Assembly (NCBI GenBank): GCA_902793195.1
Contig: CADBCS010000009.1
Location: 57,080-121,079, forward strand
Length of the DNA: 64,000 nt
Direction of reading: 5' to 3'
DNA from: an uncultured Coriobacteriaceae bacterium
Lineage (GTDB): Bacteria; Actinomycetota; Coriobacteriia; Coriobacteriales; Atopobiaceae
The notes beneath the pieces are model-generated. The model worked only from the letters and a program-made list of their open reading frames with translations, searched no databases and was not told the DNA's origin. Shown piece by piece: positions 9,534 to 18,043 of the stretch. Position 1 is the stretch's first letter, and each line of letters opens with the position of its first letter. Made by a program: the position numbers and the translations under genes.

Positions 9534-11603
9534 TTAGAAGTGCGTGATCACGACCGTGCCCACGTCAATCATGTTGTAGAGCTGCTCGGCGGCCGAGTAG
9601 GGGAGGTTCACGCAGCCGTGGCTGCCGTTGTAGGTGTAGATGTTGCCGCCAAAGGCGCCGCGCCAGGTTGCGTCGTGAAGTCCGTAACCGCCGTCGAAGG
9701 GCATCCAGTAGGTTACGTAGCTCTCGTAGTCGGGCTGGCCGTCATGGTTCTCGTCGAGGCCTACCAGCGTCATGGGGGAGACCTTCTCCTGGACGTAGAA
9801 GACGCCCAACACCGTGCCGTGGTTCTCGGTGGTGTTGCCCGAGACGCAGTCGGACTCCCAAACCACCTCGTCGCCGTCGTACAGGCGCACGTGCTGCTCG
9901 GAGAGGTCGGCGTCTATGTAGCGGTCGGGCCATTCCTTGCCGTCGGGGTTCCAGGAGTCAGCCGTTTGGCTCATGGGAGCGTCGATTGGGTCGGTGTTGT
10001 CGTTCTTGAGGTGGTCCTCTATCTCGTCCGTGAGCCCCTCGTTGTCCAAAGCCCAGCCATAGGTGCCGCCCTCGACCTCGATCTCAGCCCCGTCGGGACG
10101 CTTGTACGTGCGCTTGTTGCCAACGGTGTTGAACTCGTCTGCGACGGAATTCTGTACCCACTCCTCAATGGCGTCGCGGTTCACGTCGAGCTCGCGGTCC
10201 TCGTTGATGACCAACCAGTCCTTGAGCTGGGACGAGGTGATCTCCTTGGCGTCCTTGTCCGCCACGCGAATCATGATCTTCTTGCCAAGCAGCTTGTTGG
10301 AGCGGTCCACGGTTGCCACCAGCTGCGTGTCATCCTTGCGGATCTTGGGCTGGCGCAGCTCCGACTCCTCGATGGTGATGTTCTCCGCCATGCCGCTCAC
10401 GCTCTGCTCGCACTTGAGCTGCACCTGCTTGGTGCTCAGCTGGGTGCCGATTCGCTCGGGAACGACCACGAACTGCTTCTTGGCCGCGTCGTAGGTCGCC
10501 GTGGCGTCGGTGGGAGGCTCGTTCTCGTCGTTGAACTCGCTTACCTTCTCGATGATGAGCTCGTCGAGCTTGTCTACGTCGAAGGTGATGCCCCGGTTGA
10601 CCTTGTATTCGTGCGTCTTGGTGAGCTCCACCGGCCAGGTCCATGCCGAGATCTGCGATCCGGCCTCGTTGCCGTAGGTCACCCCGTCGTAGGAGAAGCC
10701 AATTTGGGTGCCCTCGATGTCGAAGTCGATTCCCTGTCCCGAGACCTTGGTCTGGTACGTGGCGCCAAGGTTGGTGACATACGACGAGAGTTCCGAGACC
10801 GTCATGTTGGAGACGTCCTCGCCGTTTACCGTGGTGTTGGGGAAGAAGTGGGACGAGAAGTAGAGGGCGCCCACGGCGTATACCAGCAGCAACGCCGCAA
10901 GAATCGCGCCGACAACTAGCGGCCAGCGCCGCCTTCTTGGGGCGTCCGCGCCGCCCATGGGAACATGGTCGGACACCTTGGGCATGTCGCTTTGGAGCGA
11001 GACCCCGCCCGCCTGGGCGTCGATCGTCTCGAAGGGAGTCGGCTCCTGTGGCCTAGCCCTGCGCATGTATGTGGTGTTAGTTTGGGTAGTCGCGTCGACC
11101 TCGCTCTCGGGGGAGGGAATGTTGAGCAGCGTGCTGCGACGTTGTGGTACCGTCTTTTCCACAAGCGTCTCGTCTGCCAGCTCCTCGGGCGTTTTTGCGA
11201 CCGCGTCCGCCTCGTCGCCTGTGTCCGTCGCTGCCTGATCGCTAATTGCGGGCTCGGCAGGCTCTGCGGGCGCATCGTCTGTCCCGGTCGCATCGGTCGG
11301 CACATCCGTGGGCTCCACGTCCTCGGCTTTCTCGGCTGTCTTGGTGACCTTGGATGCATCTCCGTCGTCGAAGCCGTCCTCGAGCCATGCGTTGTCGTTG
11401 TCGACAAAGTGCTCCCGCTCCTCCTCGGTGTGGGGTGTCTCGTTGTCCGCGGATGCGTCGGCGGCCTCCCGTGCCATCTTGGGTTGCGCCTTGTTCGCGG
11501 AATCGTCTTTGCCAGAGGCCTCGACGGACCCCTTCGCCGAGTCGGCGGGAACTATGCGATCGTCGCGTTCCGCGTCGTCAATTCGGTTGCTCTTGTTGTC
11601 CAT
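9534..11603 (-). CDS. Membrane-anchored L,D-transpeptidase (YkuD) with peptidoglycan-binding domain
   Basis: A 689-residue enzyme that cross-links peptidoglycan by 3-3 bonds or attaches proteins to the wall. A very acidic, Ala/Asp/Glu/Thr-rich cytosolic region fills residues 1-225. One membrane helix (residues 228-250, LVVGAILAALLLVYAVGALY) follows, then extracellular putative peptidoglycan-binding (PG_binding_4-like) repeats, then a C-terminal YkuD domain with the catalytic SHGCVNLP motif (Cys664). I chose ATG 11603, which has GGAAG 5 nt upstream, rather than a TTG 24 bp earlier. It is convergent with ffh. The long acidic cytosolic part is unusual and may be regulatory. Confidence 0.9.
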   Translation of the reverse strand: MDNKSNRIDDAERDDRIVPADSAKGSVEASGKDDSANKAQPKMAREAADASADNETPHTEEEREHFVDNDNAWLEDGFDDGDASKVTKTAEKAEDVEPTDVPTDATGTDDAPAEPAEPAISDQAATDTGDEADAVAKTPEELADETLVEKTVPQRRSTLLNIPSPESEVDATTQTNTTYMRRARPQEPTPFETIDAQAGGVSLQSDMPKVSDHVPMGGADAPRRRRWPLVVGAILAALLLVYAVGALYFSSHFFPNTTVNGEDVSNMTVSELSSYVTNLGATYQTKVSGQGIDFDIEGTQIGFSYDGVTYGNEAGSQISAWTWPVELTKTHEYKVNRGITFDVDKLDELIIEKVSEFNDENEPPTDATATYDAAKKQFVVVPERIGTQLSTKQVQLKCEQSVSGMAENITIEESELRQPKIRKDDTQLVATVDRSNKLLGKKIMIRVADKDAKEITSSQLKDWLVINEDRELDVNRDAIEEWVQNSVADEFNTVGNKRTYKRPDGAEIEVEGGTYGWALDNEGLTDEIEDHLKNDNTDPIDAPMSQTADSWNPDGKEWPDRYIDADLSEQHVRLYDGDEVVWESDCVSGNTTENHGTVLGVFYVQEKVSPMTLVGLDENHDGQPDYESYVTYWMPFDGGYGLHDATWRGAFGGNIYTYNGSHGCVNLPYSAAEQLYNMIDVGTVVITHF

Positions 11604-11698
11604 GCACGCTTCCTTCTTTCTGGGCAAGCGGTATTATTCTATGAGCAGAGGTATGGTACCCCATATTTGCGGCATGCATGCCGAGAGGAGATGCGTTC

Positions 11699-12517
11699 AT
11701 GGCAACTTTATGCATGTCAAAGTTGGCTGACAGCCGCCTGGACTTGTACACGAAGCTCACGAACCATCAGCTGCGCAGCGCATGGGAGGTTGAGCGGGGC
11801 ATCCTCATAGCGGAATCCGAGATTGCCATACGCGTGGCCCTCGACGCGGGCGTGCGGCCCCTCTCGTTCTTGCTCGACGAGCGCAAGGTGGAGGCTATGC
11901 AAGATGTGCTCGAGACGCTCGACGACGACATTCCCGTGTTCGTGCTCCCGCCGGACGAGGCCGAGCGGCTGTGCGGATACCGGGTGACGCGCGGTGCGCT
12001 GTGCGCGATGCAGCGCCCCGCCATGGCGCCCCTCGACTCCTTGGTTGCGAAGTCGCGAAACCTCGTGGTCGTGGAGGGGGTCACCGACACCTCCAACGTG
12101 GGCGCGCTGTTTAGGAATGCCGCCGCGCTCGGTGCCGATGGCGTGATAGTTGCCCCCACCTGCGCCGACCCACTCACGCGTCGTGCGGTGCGCGTGTCCA
12201 TGGGCAACGTGTTTCGCGTCCCCTGGTGCCGTGCCGGCGGCACATGGCCGCGCGACACATGGGAGGTGCTGCGTGCGCATGGCTACACCACCCTCGCGCT
12301 GGCACTTGCACCCGATGCCGCCAGACTCGACGACCCGTCGCTGCGAGAGGCCAAAAGAATCGCCCTCTGCTTTGGCGCAGAGGGCTCTGGGTTGTCTGGG
12401 TCCGTTTTGGATTCCTGCGACCGCAAGGTAATCATTCCCATGGCGCAAGGCGTGGACTCGCTCAACGTTGCCGCCTCGAGCGCCGTGGCCATGTGGGAGC
12501 TGTTCGGTCGCTCGTAA
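11699..12517 (+). CDS. SpoU/TrmH-family RNA 2'-O-methyltransferase
   Basis: A 272-residue knotted (SPOUT) methyltransferase for rRNA or tRNA. An N-terminal substrate-binding domain (residues 1-110) is followed by the three family motifs: VVVEGVTDTSNVGALFRNAA, then ALCFGAEGSGLS, then VIIPMAQGVDSLNVAASSAVA. The ATG at 11699 has an AGAGGAG site 8 nt upstream, whereas the in-frame ATG 21 bp earlier overlaps that site. Substrate (23S rRNA or tRNA) cannot be decided from sequence. It ends only 8 bp from a convergent gene with no clear terminator between them. Confidence 0.88.
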   Translation: MATLCMSKLADSRLDLYTKLTNHQLRSAWEVERGILIAESEIAIRVALDAGVRPLSFLLDERKVEAMQDVLETLDDDIPVFVLPPDEAERLCGYRVTRGALCAMQRPAMAPLDSLVAKSRNLVVVEGVTDTSNVGALFRNAAALGADGVIVAPTCADPLTRRAVRVSMGNVFRVPWCRAGGTWPRDTWEVLRAHGYTTLALALAPDAARLDDPSLREAKRIALCFGAEGSGLSGSVLDSCDRKVIIPMAQGVDSLNVAASSAVAMWELFGRS

Positions 12518-12525
12518 GGGAGGGT

Positions 12526-13302
12526 CTAGTCCTCCGCCTGGCTCAGGAACCGCTGCGTGCGCGGGTCGCGCGGGTGGTCTATCACCTGCTCCGCCGGGCC
12601 TTCCTCGGCAATCTCGCCGTCAAACAGGAAGGCGATGCGGTCGCTCACCAGCTTGGCGAATCCCATCTCGTGGGTGACGATGCCCACCGCCATGCCGTTT
12701 GAGGCGAGCTCGCGAATGATGCGCTGCATGTCGGCCGTGAGCTTGGGGTCGAGCGCGGAGGTCGCCTCGTCGAAGTAGATGACGTCTGGGTTCATGGCGA
12801 GCGCACGGGCGATCGCGACGCGCTGCTGCTGTCCGCCCGAGAGCTCGCACGGGACCTTGTTGGCGTGCTCGGTGAGGTCTACGCGCTCCAGGAGCTCGCG
12901 TGCCTCGGCCTCCACCTCGTCCCTGCTGCGCCCCTGCACCACGATGGGGGCGTCGGTGATGTTCTGCATAACAGTGAAGTGCGGGAACAGGTTGTAGTTC
13001 TGAAAAACGATGCCAAAGCGGTTGTGCGACTCCTGTGTCCCCTCGGGGGAGTAGACGGCGTGGCCCTGCTCGTTGGGGCTGCACACGACGAGGTCCCCAT
13101 ACGAGAACGTGGCGGAGTCAAAGCGATCAAGAAGCGTCATGCAGCGCAGAAGGGTTGACTTGCCCGCGCCGGACGGGCCGATCATGGAGACCACCTCACC
13201 AGGCATGATCTGGAGCGACACGTCGTGCAGGACAACCTTATCGCCAAAGGACTTGCGCGCATTGCGCACGCTTACGGCGGGCAGTGCAGATGCGTTAGTC
13301 AT
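12526..13302 (-). CDS. Polar amino-acid ABC transporter, ATP-binding protein
   Basis: A 258-residue ATPase of the GlnQ/HisP family that powers uptake of a polar amino acid. It has Walker A GPSGAGKST (near residue 39), the Q-loop FQNYNLFPH, signature LSGGQQQRVAIARALAMNP, Walker B VIYFDEATSALDP and switch His in VTHEMGFA. The start overlaps the permease stop by 8 bp. With the permease and lipoprotein upstream it forms a complete importer. Substrate is not deducible with confidence; glutamine, cystine or histidine types are similar. Confidence 0.92.
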   Translation of the reverse strand: MTNASALPAVSVRNARKSFGDKVVLHDVSLQIMPGEVVSMIGPSGAGKSTLLRCMTLLDRFDSATFSYGDLVVCSPNEQGHAVYSPEGTQESHNRFGIVFQNYNLFPHFTVMQNITDAPIVVQGRSRDEVEAEARELLERVDLTEHANKVPCELSGGQQQRVAIARALAMNPDVIYFDEATSALDPKLTADMQRIIRELASNGMAVGIVTHEMGFAKLVSDRIAFLFDGEIAEEGPAEQVIDHPRDPRTQRFLSQAED

Positions 13303-13948
13303 GGTAGTACCCCAGCTTCTTCTCGGCTCGGCTCAGGCAGAACTCGATGAGCAGGCAGGTGACCCAGTAGATGGCTGCCGCGATCATAAAGGGCACCATG
13401 GTGCGCTGGCTTGCCACGAGCGCCTTGGACTCGGTGAACATCTCGGCCACGCCAACCGAGAAGGCGAGCGAGGTGTCCTTTACCAGCGTGATTATCTCGT
13501 TGCCCATTGCGGGGAGGATGCGTTTGATCACCTGGGGCAGGATGATGCGGAAGAACGTCTGGGACCGGGAGTAGCCCAGCACCTGAGCCGCCTCGTATTG
13601 TCCCTTGGGCATGCTCTGGATGCCGGAACGGTAGATCTCGGCGAAGTAGGCCGTGTAGTTGATGATGAACGCGATGATGCACGCGATGAACTTGAAGCCG
13701 GCACCCGTCTTTATGCCAAAGACGTAGAACGGCATAAAGAACACCGCGAACATCTGCAGCATGAGCGGCGTGCCGCGGATGATCGAGATGTAGAGTTGCG
13801 TGATCAAGCGGATGGGCGCAAACCGGGAGAGACGTCCGTGCGCCACGACGATGCCAAGGGGTATGGAACCCAGCAAGGTGAGGGAAAACACCAAGAGGGA
13901 GACGACGTAGCCCTGCGCGAGCATGGTTATCATCGTGGAGAAGTCCAA
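13295..13948 (-). CDS. Polar amino-acid ABC transporter, permease
   Basis: A 217-residue inner-membrane protein with about five hydrophobic helices. It has the HisM/GlnP-type permease loop (EIYRSGIQSMPKGQYEAAQVLG), which is the EAA coupling helix docking on the ATPase. The C-terminus overlaps the ATPase gene. A hairpin and a 73-bp gap separate it from the upstream binding-protein gene. Confidence 0.92.
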   Translation of the reverse strand: MDFSTMITMLAQGYVVSLLVFSLTLLGSIPLGIVVAHGRLSRFAPIRLITQLYISIIRGTPLMLQMFAVFFMPFYVFGIKTGAGFKFIACIIAFIINYTAYFAEIYRSGIQSMPKGQYEAAQVLGYSRSQTFFRIILPQVIKRILPAMGNEIITLVKDTSLAFSVGVAEMFTESKALVASQRTMVPFMIAAAIYWVTCLLIEFCLSRAEKKLGYYHD

Positions 13949-13972
13949 CGGTACATCACCTTCTTATGAATC

Positions 13973-13994
13973 GCGGGCAACCGAGGTTGCCCGC
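13973..13994 (-). promoter_or_regulatory. Intercistronic hairpin between binding protein and permease
   Basis: GCGGGCAACC (13973-13982) and GGTTGCCCGC (13985-13994) form a perfect inverted repeat, with 8 bp usable once a loop is allowed. No T-run follows on the transcribed strand, so it looks more like an mRNA-stabilising or partial stop element than a full terminator. Such elements raise binding-protein output over permease. Confidence 0.5.
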
Positions 13995-14021
13995 AGTCGA
14001 TTAGAGATTGCGCACACGGCT

Positions 14022-14864
14022 CTATTCGGAGGCCTTGGGCAGCACCCAGGCGTCGTAGCTTACGCCCTGGTTGGAGTACTTGTCGCAGAGCTGCTTCACG
14101 AAGCCGTCGGCATCGAGCTTCTGGAGGTCCTTCTGCACCGTCGCCGCAAGCTTCTTTCCCTCGTCGGTGTTGGCAAAGCCAACGCCAAAGTGCTCGGAGT
14201 TGAGGGGCTCGTCGAGGATGCGGTAGTCCTTCGAGCTGCCGATGTTGAACACGGCCACGGGATAGTCGCAGGCCACCGCGTCGTACTCACCGGTCTGCAG
14301 GCTCATAAACGCGGTGTTGTACTCGCCAATGGTGTTGAGCGCCTTGAACGTCTTTCCCAGGTCGGCCTGCGAGCCCTCCTCGGAGAGGAGCTCGAGCGCG
14401 GCGGAGTCCGCCTGCGTAACGACGGTCTTGTCCTTGAGGTCGGCGAGCTTCTTGACGGGGGAGTTTGCGGCGACGACGATAACCTGGCGGTTCTCCATGT
14501 AGGGGTCGGTGAAGGCGTAGTCACCCTCGCGTCCCTCGATGGTGAAGCCGTTCCAGATGCAGGTGATCTGGCCGCTGTTGAGCTGGGCGTCCTTGGAGTC
14601 CCATGCAATGGCCTCGGGCTTGTACTCCCAGCCCTCCATCTCGCACACCTTCTGGGCGAGCTCGAGGTCGAAGCCAGTGAACTCGCCGTTGTCGCCCACA
14701 TAGCCATACGGCGGGAAGTCCTGGTCAAAACCCACGATGAACGCCTGGGCGCTCTGCTGTGCGCCACCGCATGCCGCGAGCGAGGCGAGCGCGGGCATGG
14801 CGGCCAGCATGCTGGCACCGCGAAGGAAGGAGCGTCGGTCTAGCGAGATGTCTTTGAGGGACAT
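14022..14864 (-). CDS. Amino-acid ABC transporter, Tat-type substrate-binding lipoprotein
   Basis: A 280-residue SBP_bac_3 family protein that captures an amino acid outside the cell. The N-terminus has a twin-arginine motif (DRRSFLRG, Arg10-Arg11) and a lipobox LAAC with Cys32, so it is probably exported folded through Tat and lipidated. Core motifs include VGFDQDFPPYGY, FTGFDLELAQKVCE and a terminal aromatic-rich segment. It heads the three-gene operon. A TGGGCACAATGCCCA palindrome (14881-14895) just upstream of the start may be a 5'-leader hairpin or operator. Confidence 0.92.
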   Translation of the reverse strand: MSLKDISLDRRSFLRGASMLAAMPALASLAACGGAQQSAQAFIVGFDQDFPPYGYVGDNGEFTGFDLELAQKVCEMEGWEYKPEAIAWDSKDAQLNSGQITCIWNGFTIEGREGDYAFTDPYMENRQVIVVAANSPVKKLADLKDKTVVTQADSAALELLSEEGSQADLGKTFKALNTIGEYNTAFMSLQTGEYDAVACDYPVAVFNIGSSKDYRILDEPLNSEHFGVGFANTDEGKKLAATVQKDLQKLDADGFVKQLCDKYSNQGVSYDAWVLPKASE

Positions 14865-15072
14865 GTTGTTCTCCTCTCGTTGGGCACAATGCCCAGCAAC
14901 CAGCCCAATGGACGTATGCGCGATTGGGCGGATTACGCGCTAATAATGACGCAAGTAAGGATACCCTCGCGAACATGTGTGTCAAGGAAGGTCGGTCCCT
15001 GCGTGCAAAGATGTAACCGTTTGGATACCACGACCGCCGCAGGGGAAGTGCGGGACGCGAGCTTTCCCCGTG

Positions 15073-15645
15073 TTAGTCCGCGAGTCCAGCCGCGGCCGCG
15101 AACGCCGACACGACCGTCTTTGCGTCCTCGATGAGACCGGCGCGGATGGCCTCCACCACGTCGTCCACAGGAACCCACACCACGTCCACCAGCTCGCCCT
15201 CGTCGGGCCTTGCCTCCCTCTGCACGACGTCGTGCGCGACGAAGATGCGCGTCTTCTCGTTGTTGAAGCCAGGGGCGCCTGCCGACACGGCCAAGGGCTC
15301 GATGCGTCCGGCGACGAGCCCGGTCTCCTCGGTGAGCTCGCGTGCCGCGCACACCGCCGGGTCCTCGTTGGCGTCGAGCTTACCTGCCGGGATCTCCAAC
15401 GTCATGCGTCCCAGTGCCACGCGGTACTGCCTAACGAGGCACAGGCACCCGTCGCGCACCACGCACACGCCCGCCCCTCCGTTGTGACGCACGATCTCGC
15501 GCCATCCCTCGCTTCCGTCGGGCAGGCGTACCAGCAGGTGCTCGACCGAGAAGATCTTTCCGCTCCACTCGTGGTCGGTCCTCAGCACGGTTTCCACCAG
15601 CGTGTCGTCGAGTTGCAGAAGCGCGCGAATTCTGTCCAGTGCCAT
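15073..15645 (-). CDS. Nudix hydrolase, ADP-ribose pyrophosphatase-like
   Basis: A 190-residue Nudix protein that would hydrolyse a nucleoside diphosphate linked to X, most like ADP-ribose or ADP-sugar. The Nudix box is GKLDANEDPAVCAARELTEETGL split as GX5EX7REXTEEXG, with all catalytic Glu/Arg residues present. Lead-in motifs VRQYRVALG and LEIPAGKLD are typical of the NudF/YqiE group. It is monocistronic, with the repeat cluster beyond its 5' end. Confidence 0.88.
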   Translation of the reverse strand: MALDRIRALLQLDDTLVETVLRTDHEWSGKIFSVEHLLVRLPDGSEGWREIVRHNGGAGVCVVRDGCLCLVRQYRVALGRMTLEIPAGKLDANEDPAVCAARELTEETGLVAGRIEPLAVSAGAPGFNNEKTRIFVAHDVVQREARPDEGELVDVVWVPVDDVVEAIRAGLIEDAKTVVSAFAAAAGLAD

Positions 15646-15735
15646 GGGGTGCTCCTTGTTCCGCTAGGTTGTTGCCCAACATGTGTCGGTAGTGCATGGT
15701 AGTCGTTTTGGACGCTGCGCGGGCTGCGGAGGGCG

Positions 15736-15966
15736 GCGCGTACGATTATTCGACAAGTTCGGTCCCTACCGTGCACGATTTGGTCCCACGCGGGACCGGG
15801 CGCGTACGATTTCGTGACAAATACGCTCCCTACCGCGTACCATTTTGGCTGGAAATTGTACGCGGTAGGGAATGATATTTACCAGAAATCGTGCACGGCG
15901 GGGTTGCCCAGGCCAGGAATTGTACGCGGCAAGGCTTCCTTTTCCCCAGAAATTGTACGCGGTGAC
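15736..15966. repeat. Repeat cluster A: eight degenerate units upstream of tRNA-His/Lys
   Basis: Eight diverged copies of a unit with core CGCGTACSATTT(CTGG) occur here. Four are in plus orientation (cores near 15737, 15771, 15800, 15833), followed by four reversed (near 15853, 15884, 15916, 15947, core AAATTGTACGCGG). The central pair forms a long hairpin: CCCTACCGCGTACCATTT (from about 15828) against AAATTGTACGCGGTAGGG (to about 15870), with one mismatch and a short loop. No coding frame is credible across it. The same unit recurs at 42.4-42.6 kb beside another tRNA. Confidence 0.8.
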
Positions 15967-16084
15967 CGTGTCGCCCATCCCGTTACCAGGCGTGTCTTGG
16001 GGGTAGGGTGCCGCCAGCACATCGATTCCTGTTGTCGAAACTATGGACTCGCACGGCACTTTACAAAAAACTCCAAAACAGGGC

Positions 16085-16113
16085 TTGCAATTGTAGGCTG
16101 TGTTGTGGATAAT
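16085..16113 (+). promoter_or_regulatory. Promoter for tRNA-His/tRNA-Lys
   Basis: TTGCAA (16085-16090) and GATAAT (16108-16113) with an ideal 17-nt spacer, about 32 bp before tRNA-His. Confidence 0.65.
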
Positions 16114-16144
16114 AGTCTAGCCGATTCAAGAGGTGGGCAAACAC

Positions 16145-16221
16145 GGTGGGTGTAGCTCAGTTGGCAGAGCGACGGACTGTGGCTCCGTAGGTCCAGGGTT
16201 CGAGCCCCTGTACCCACCCCA
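16145..16221 (+). tRNA. tRNA-His (GTG)
   Basis: A full cloverleaf with anticodon GTG in CTGTGGC. The acceptor stem GTGGGTG pairs with TACCCAC. The extra 5' G at 16145, typical of tRNA-His, faces discriminator C, and CCA is encoded at 16219-16221. The T arm is CAGGG-TTCGAGC-CCCTG. Confidence 0.95.
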
Positions 16222-16236
16222 TTCTTGATAGTGCAC

Positions 16237-16312
<76 letters not shown>

Positions 16313-16321
16313 CGATTGTTT

Positions 16322-16350
16322 AAGGTCAGACGTTTGTCTGGCCTTTTTTT
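16322..16350 (+). terminator. Terminator of the tRNA-His/Lys unit
   Basis: AAGGTCAGAC / GTCTGGCCTT stem (16322-16331 and 16336-16345) with a GTTT loop, running into seven T residues. Confidence 0.85.
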
Positions 16351-16407
16351 GTTGCTCAACCCGTCACAACATCGCGCGCGGCGCCCTACGGCGGCCCGGA
16401 ATCGCCA

Positions 16408-16749
16408 CTATCGCTTGAGAAAGACGGGAATGCCACAGACGACGCGGACCACCTCGCTTGCCTCGCGGGCCAGCCTGGCGCAGGTGGCGCCCACGCGTTC
16501 GCGCCATGCGCGGTCGGCCGCATCCATGGGCACGACGCCCATGCCCACCTCATGACAGACGACCACCTCCTTGCAAAGGAGCCTCTCCCAGTCGCGCTCG
16601 TCCAGATCGCCCGCGCGCAGCAGCTCGTCGAGGTCCAGGAGCACGGGACAGGGTGCGTCCAGGCATCCGTCCATCTGCTCGTTTGCGTAGCCGAGCGCGC
16701 GCACGTACGTGCGCTTTCCCGACGCTATGCCTCCGGTAACCAACATCAT
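16408..16749 (-). CDS. Short CobU-like P-loop protein
   Basis: A 113-residue relative of CobU (adenosylcobinamide kinase/guanylyltransferase), shorter than the usual ~180. The P-loop GGIASGKRT (residues 6-14) and the C-terminal region (EVGMGVVPMDAADRAWRERVG to VVCGIPVFLKR) align. The central segment holding the family His residue and RxxHRxxR-like motif is missing. It may be a degenerate paralogue, a regulatory subunit or a kinase of altered specificity. The ATG overlaps the cobS stop, so it is translated as the last gene of the reverse arm. Confidence 0.75.
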   Translation of the reverse strand: MMLVTGGIASGKRTYVRALGYANEQMDGCLDAPCPVLLDLDELLRAGDLDERDWERLLCKEVVVCHEVGMGVVPMDAADRAWRERVGATCARLAREASEVVRVVCGIPVFLKR

Positions 16750-17513
16750 GTGCCTACGAGCCTCCCAACCAAAACCACGCAGGCGAGCATGAGCAGCTCG
16801 GCCACCTGCAGCATGAACCCCGAGAGGTCACCGCTCATGCCCCCAAACTGTGCGTGCGCCACGTGGCGCACCGCCACTACGCAGACCATGCTCGCGCATG
16901 CCGCGACGGCGCCGGCAGCACCGGCCCACAAGACCATGCAGGACGCGACGCACGCGAACGTCACGACAAGCACCGCCTGCACGACGCGCACATGCGCAGC
17001 GCCTCTCTCGGCGGCATACATGCCCTTCGCGCTTTGCGGACGAAAGGTTACGGTGGCAAAGCCGCTCAGACAGCGGCTGGCAACGGGGACGCAGGCCAGG
17101 GCGAGGATGTCCTGGGGGCGCGACTCGTAAAAGAGGGCGGTACTCGTGAGGAGGTATCCGCATATGCCCATGATGGCGAACGCGCCAGTATGGGGGTCCT
17201 TGAGGATCTGACGCTTGCGCTCGGCCGGCGCATGGCTCGCCAGCGCGTCGACGACGTCGGCGAAGCCGTCCATGTGGATGCCTCCCGACACGGCCAAGGG
17301 AATCAGGGCGAGCACGACACCCCGCAAGAGGGCGCCGACGCCCAGCCAGGCGCATGCATGCTGCCAGGCGAACATGCATGCGCCCACAACCAAGCCGACG
17401 AGGGGAAACGCCGCCATCATGTAGCGCATGTTGTCCCGTTCCCATCGTAAGCGCGGCATGGGGATGGTCGAGAAGCACGAGAACGCCAAAACGATCGACC
17501 GAATCACGTCCAT
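16746..17513 (-). CDS. cobS: Adenosylcobinamide-GDP ribazoletransferase CobS
   Basis: A 255-residue polytopic membrane enzyme (cobalamin synthase) joining adenosylcobinamide-GDP to alpha-ribazole or its phosphate. The family motif GGIHMDGFADVVDAL, with acidic metal ligands, lies near residues 53-67. It is followed by KILKDPHTGAFAIMGI (canonical M+DSR.GAFG). About six hydrophobic helices are visible. The ATG at 17513 has GGGGAGG 5 nt upstream. It overlaps cobU upstream by 10 bp and the short cobU-like gene downstream by 4 bp. Confidence 0.93.
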   Translation of the reverse strand: MDVIRSIVLAFSCFSTIPMPRLRWERDNMRYMMAAFPLVGLVVGACMFAWQHACAWLGVGALLRGVVLALIPLAVSGGIHMDGFADVVDALASHAPAERKRQILKDPHTGAFAIMGICGYLLTSTALFYESRPQDILALACVPVASRCLSGFATVTFRPQSAKGMYAAERGAAHVRVVQAVLVVTFACVASCMVLWAGAAGAVAACASMVCVVAVRHVAHAQFGGMSGDLSGFMLQVAELLMLACVVLVGRLVGT

Positions 17514-18043
17514 GACAGCCTCCCCTTGATGACGCAGGGGATGCCGCACGCGACCTCAACCACGACGTCGGACCGCTCGGCGAGGGCGCATCCCAGCGCA
17601 CCCACGACGCGAAGCCAGTCGGCTGTGGATGCATGGGTGCCATCGGCCGCGCAGCCGGCCTCGACCGTAACCACCACCACGTGCTCGAATGCGGTCTGCA
17701 GCATGGAGAGCTCGGCATCCAGGCGCGCCAGGACGTCGTCTGCGCTCGCACGCCCGCAAGGGGGGAAGAGCGCGTTGGAGCACAGGTTGCCCAGGTCCTC
17801 GAGCAGCGCGACGCCTCCATGCCAACCCTTCGCACAGGCCGGTCGCAGGGAATCGGGGCACTCGACCGTTCCAAAGCCGAGGCCTTGGCGCAGCCTCTGG
17901 TGACGCACGATGCGAGAGCGAGCCTCATCGCAGTCGTCTCTCATGGTGGCGAGGTAGGTTCGCGTGTCGGCGAGGCTGCAGGCGAGCTTCTCAGCAAACG
18001 CCGACTTGCCGCTCGACGCACCGCCGGTGACCAGGGCGATCAT
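17504..18043 (-). CDS. cobU: Adenosylcobinamide kinase/guanylyltransferase CobU
   Basis: A 179-residue bifunctional enzyme that phosphorylates adenosylcobinamide and transfers GMP to it. It has the P-loop VTGGASSGKSAFAEKLA (residues 5-21) and the nucleotide-transfer region RIVRHQRLRQGLGFGTVECP (residues 44-63), where canonical members have H..RRP..W.T.E.P. The C-terminal region is EVACGIPCVIKG. Length is normal, so this is the full copy, unlike the short paralogue two genes on. It overlaps its neighbours on both sides. Confidence 0.93.
   Translation of the reverse strand: MIALVTGGASSGKSAFAEKLACSLADTRTYLATMRDDCDEARSRIVRHQRLRQGLGFGTVECPDSLRPACAKGWHGGVALLEDLGNLCSNALFPPCGRASADDVLARLDAELSMLQTAFEHVVVVTVEAGCAADGTHASTADWLRVVGALGCALAERSDVVVEVACGIPCVIKGRLSWT

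Noticed and set aside
9453..10919. 488-residue forward frame opposite the L,D-transpeptidase gene
   Set aside because: It is a mirror frame of a clearly recognisable gene in GC-rich DNA, with no domain of its own.
15766..16155. Short frames within repeat cluster A
   Set aside because: Their codons simply read the repeats, there is no start signal, and they run into tRNA-His.
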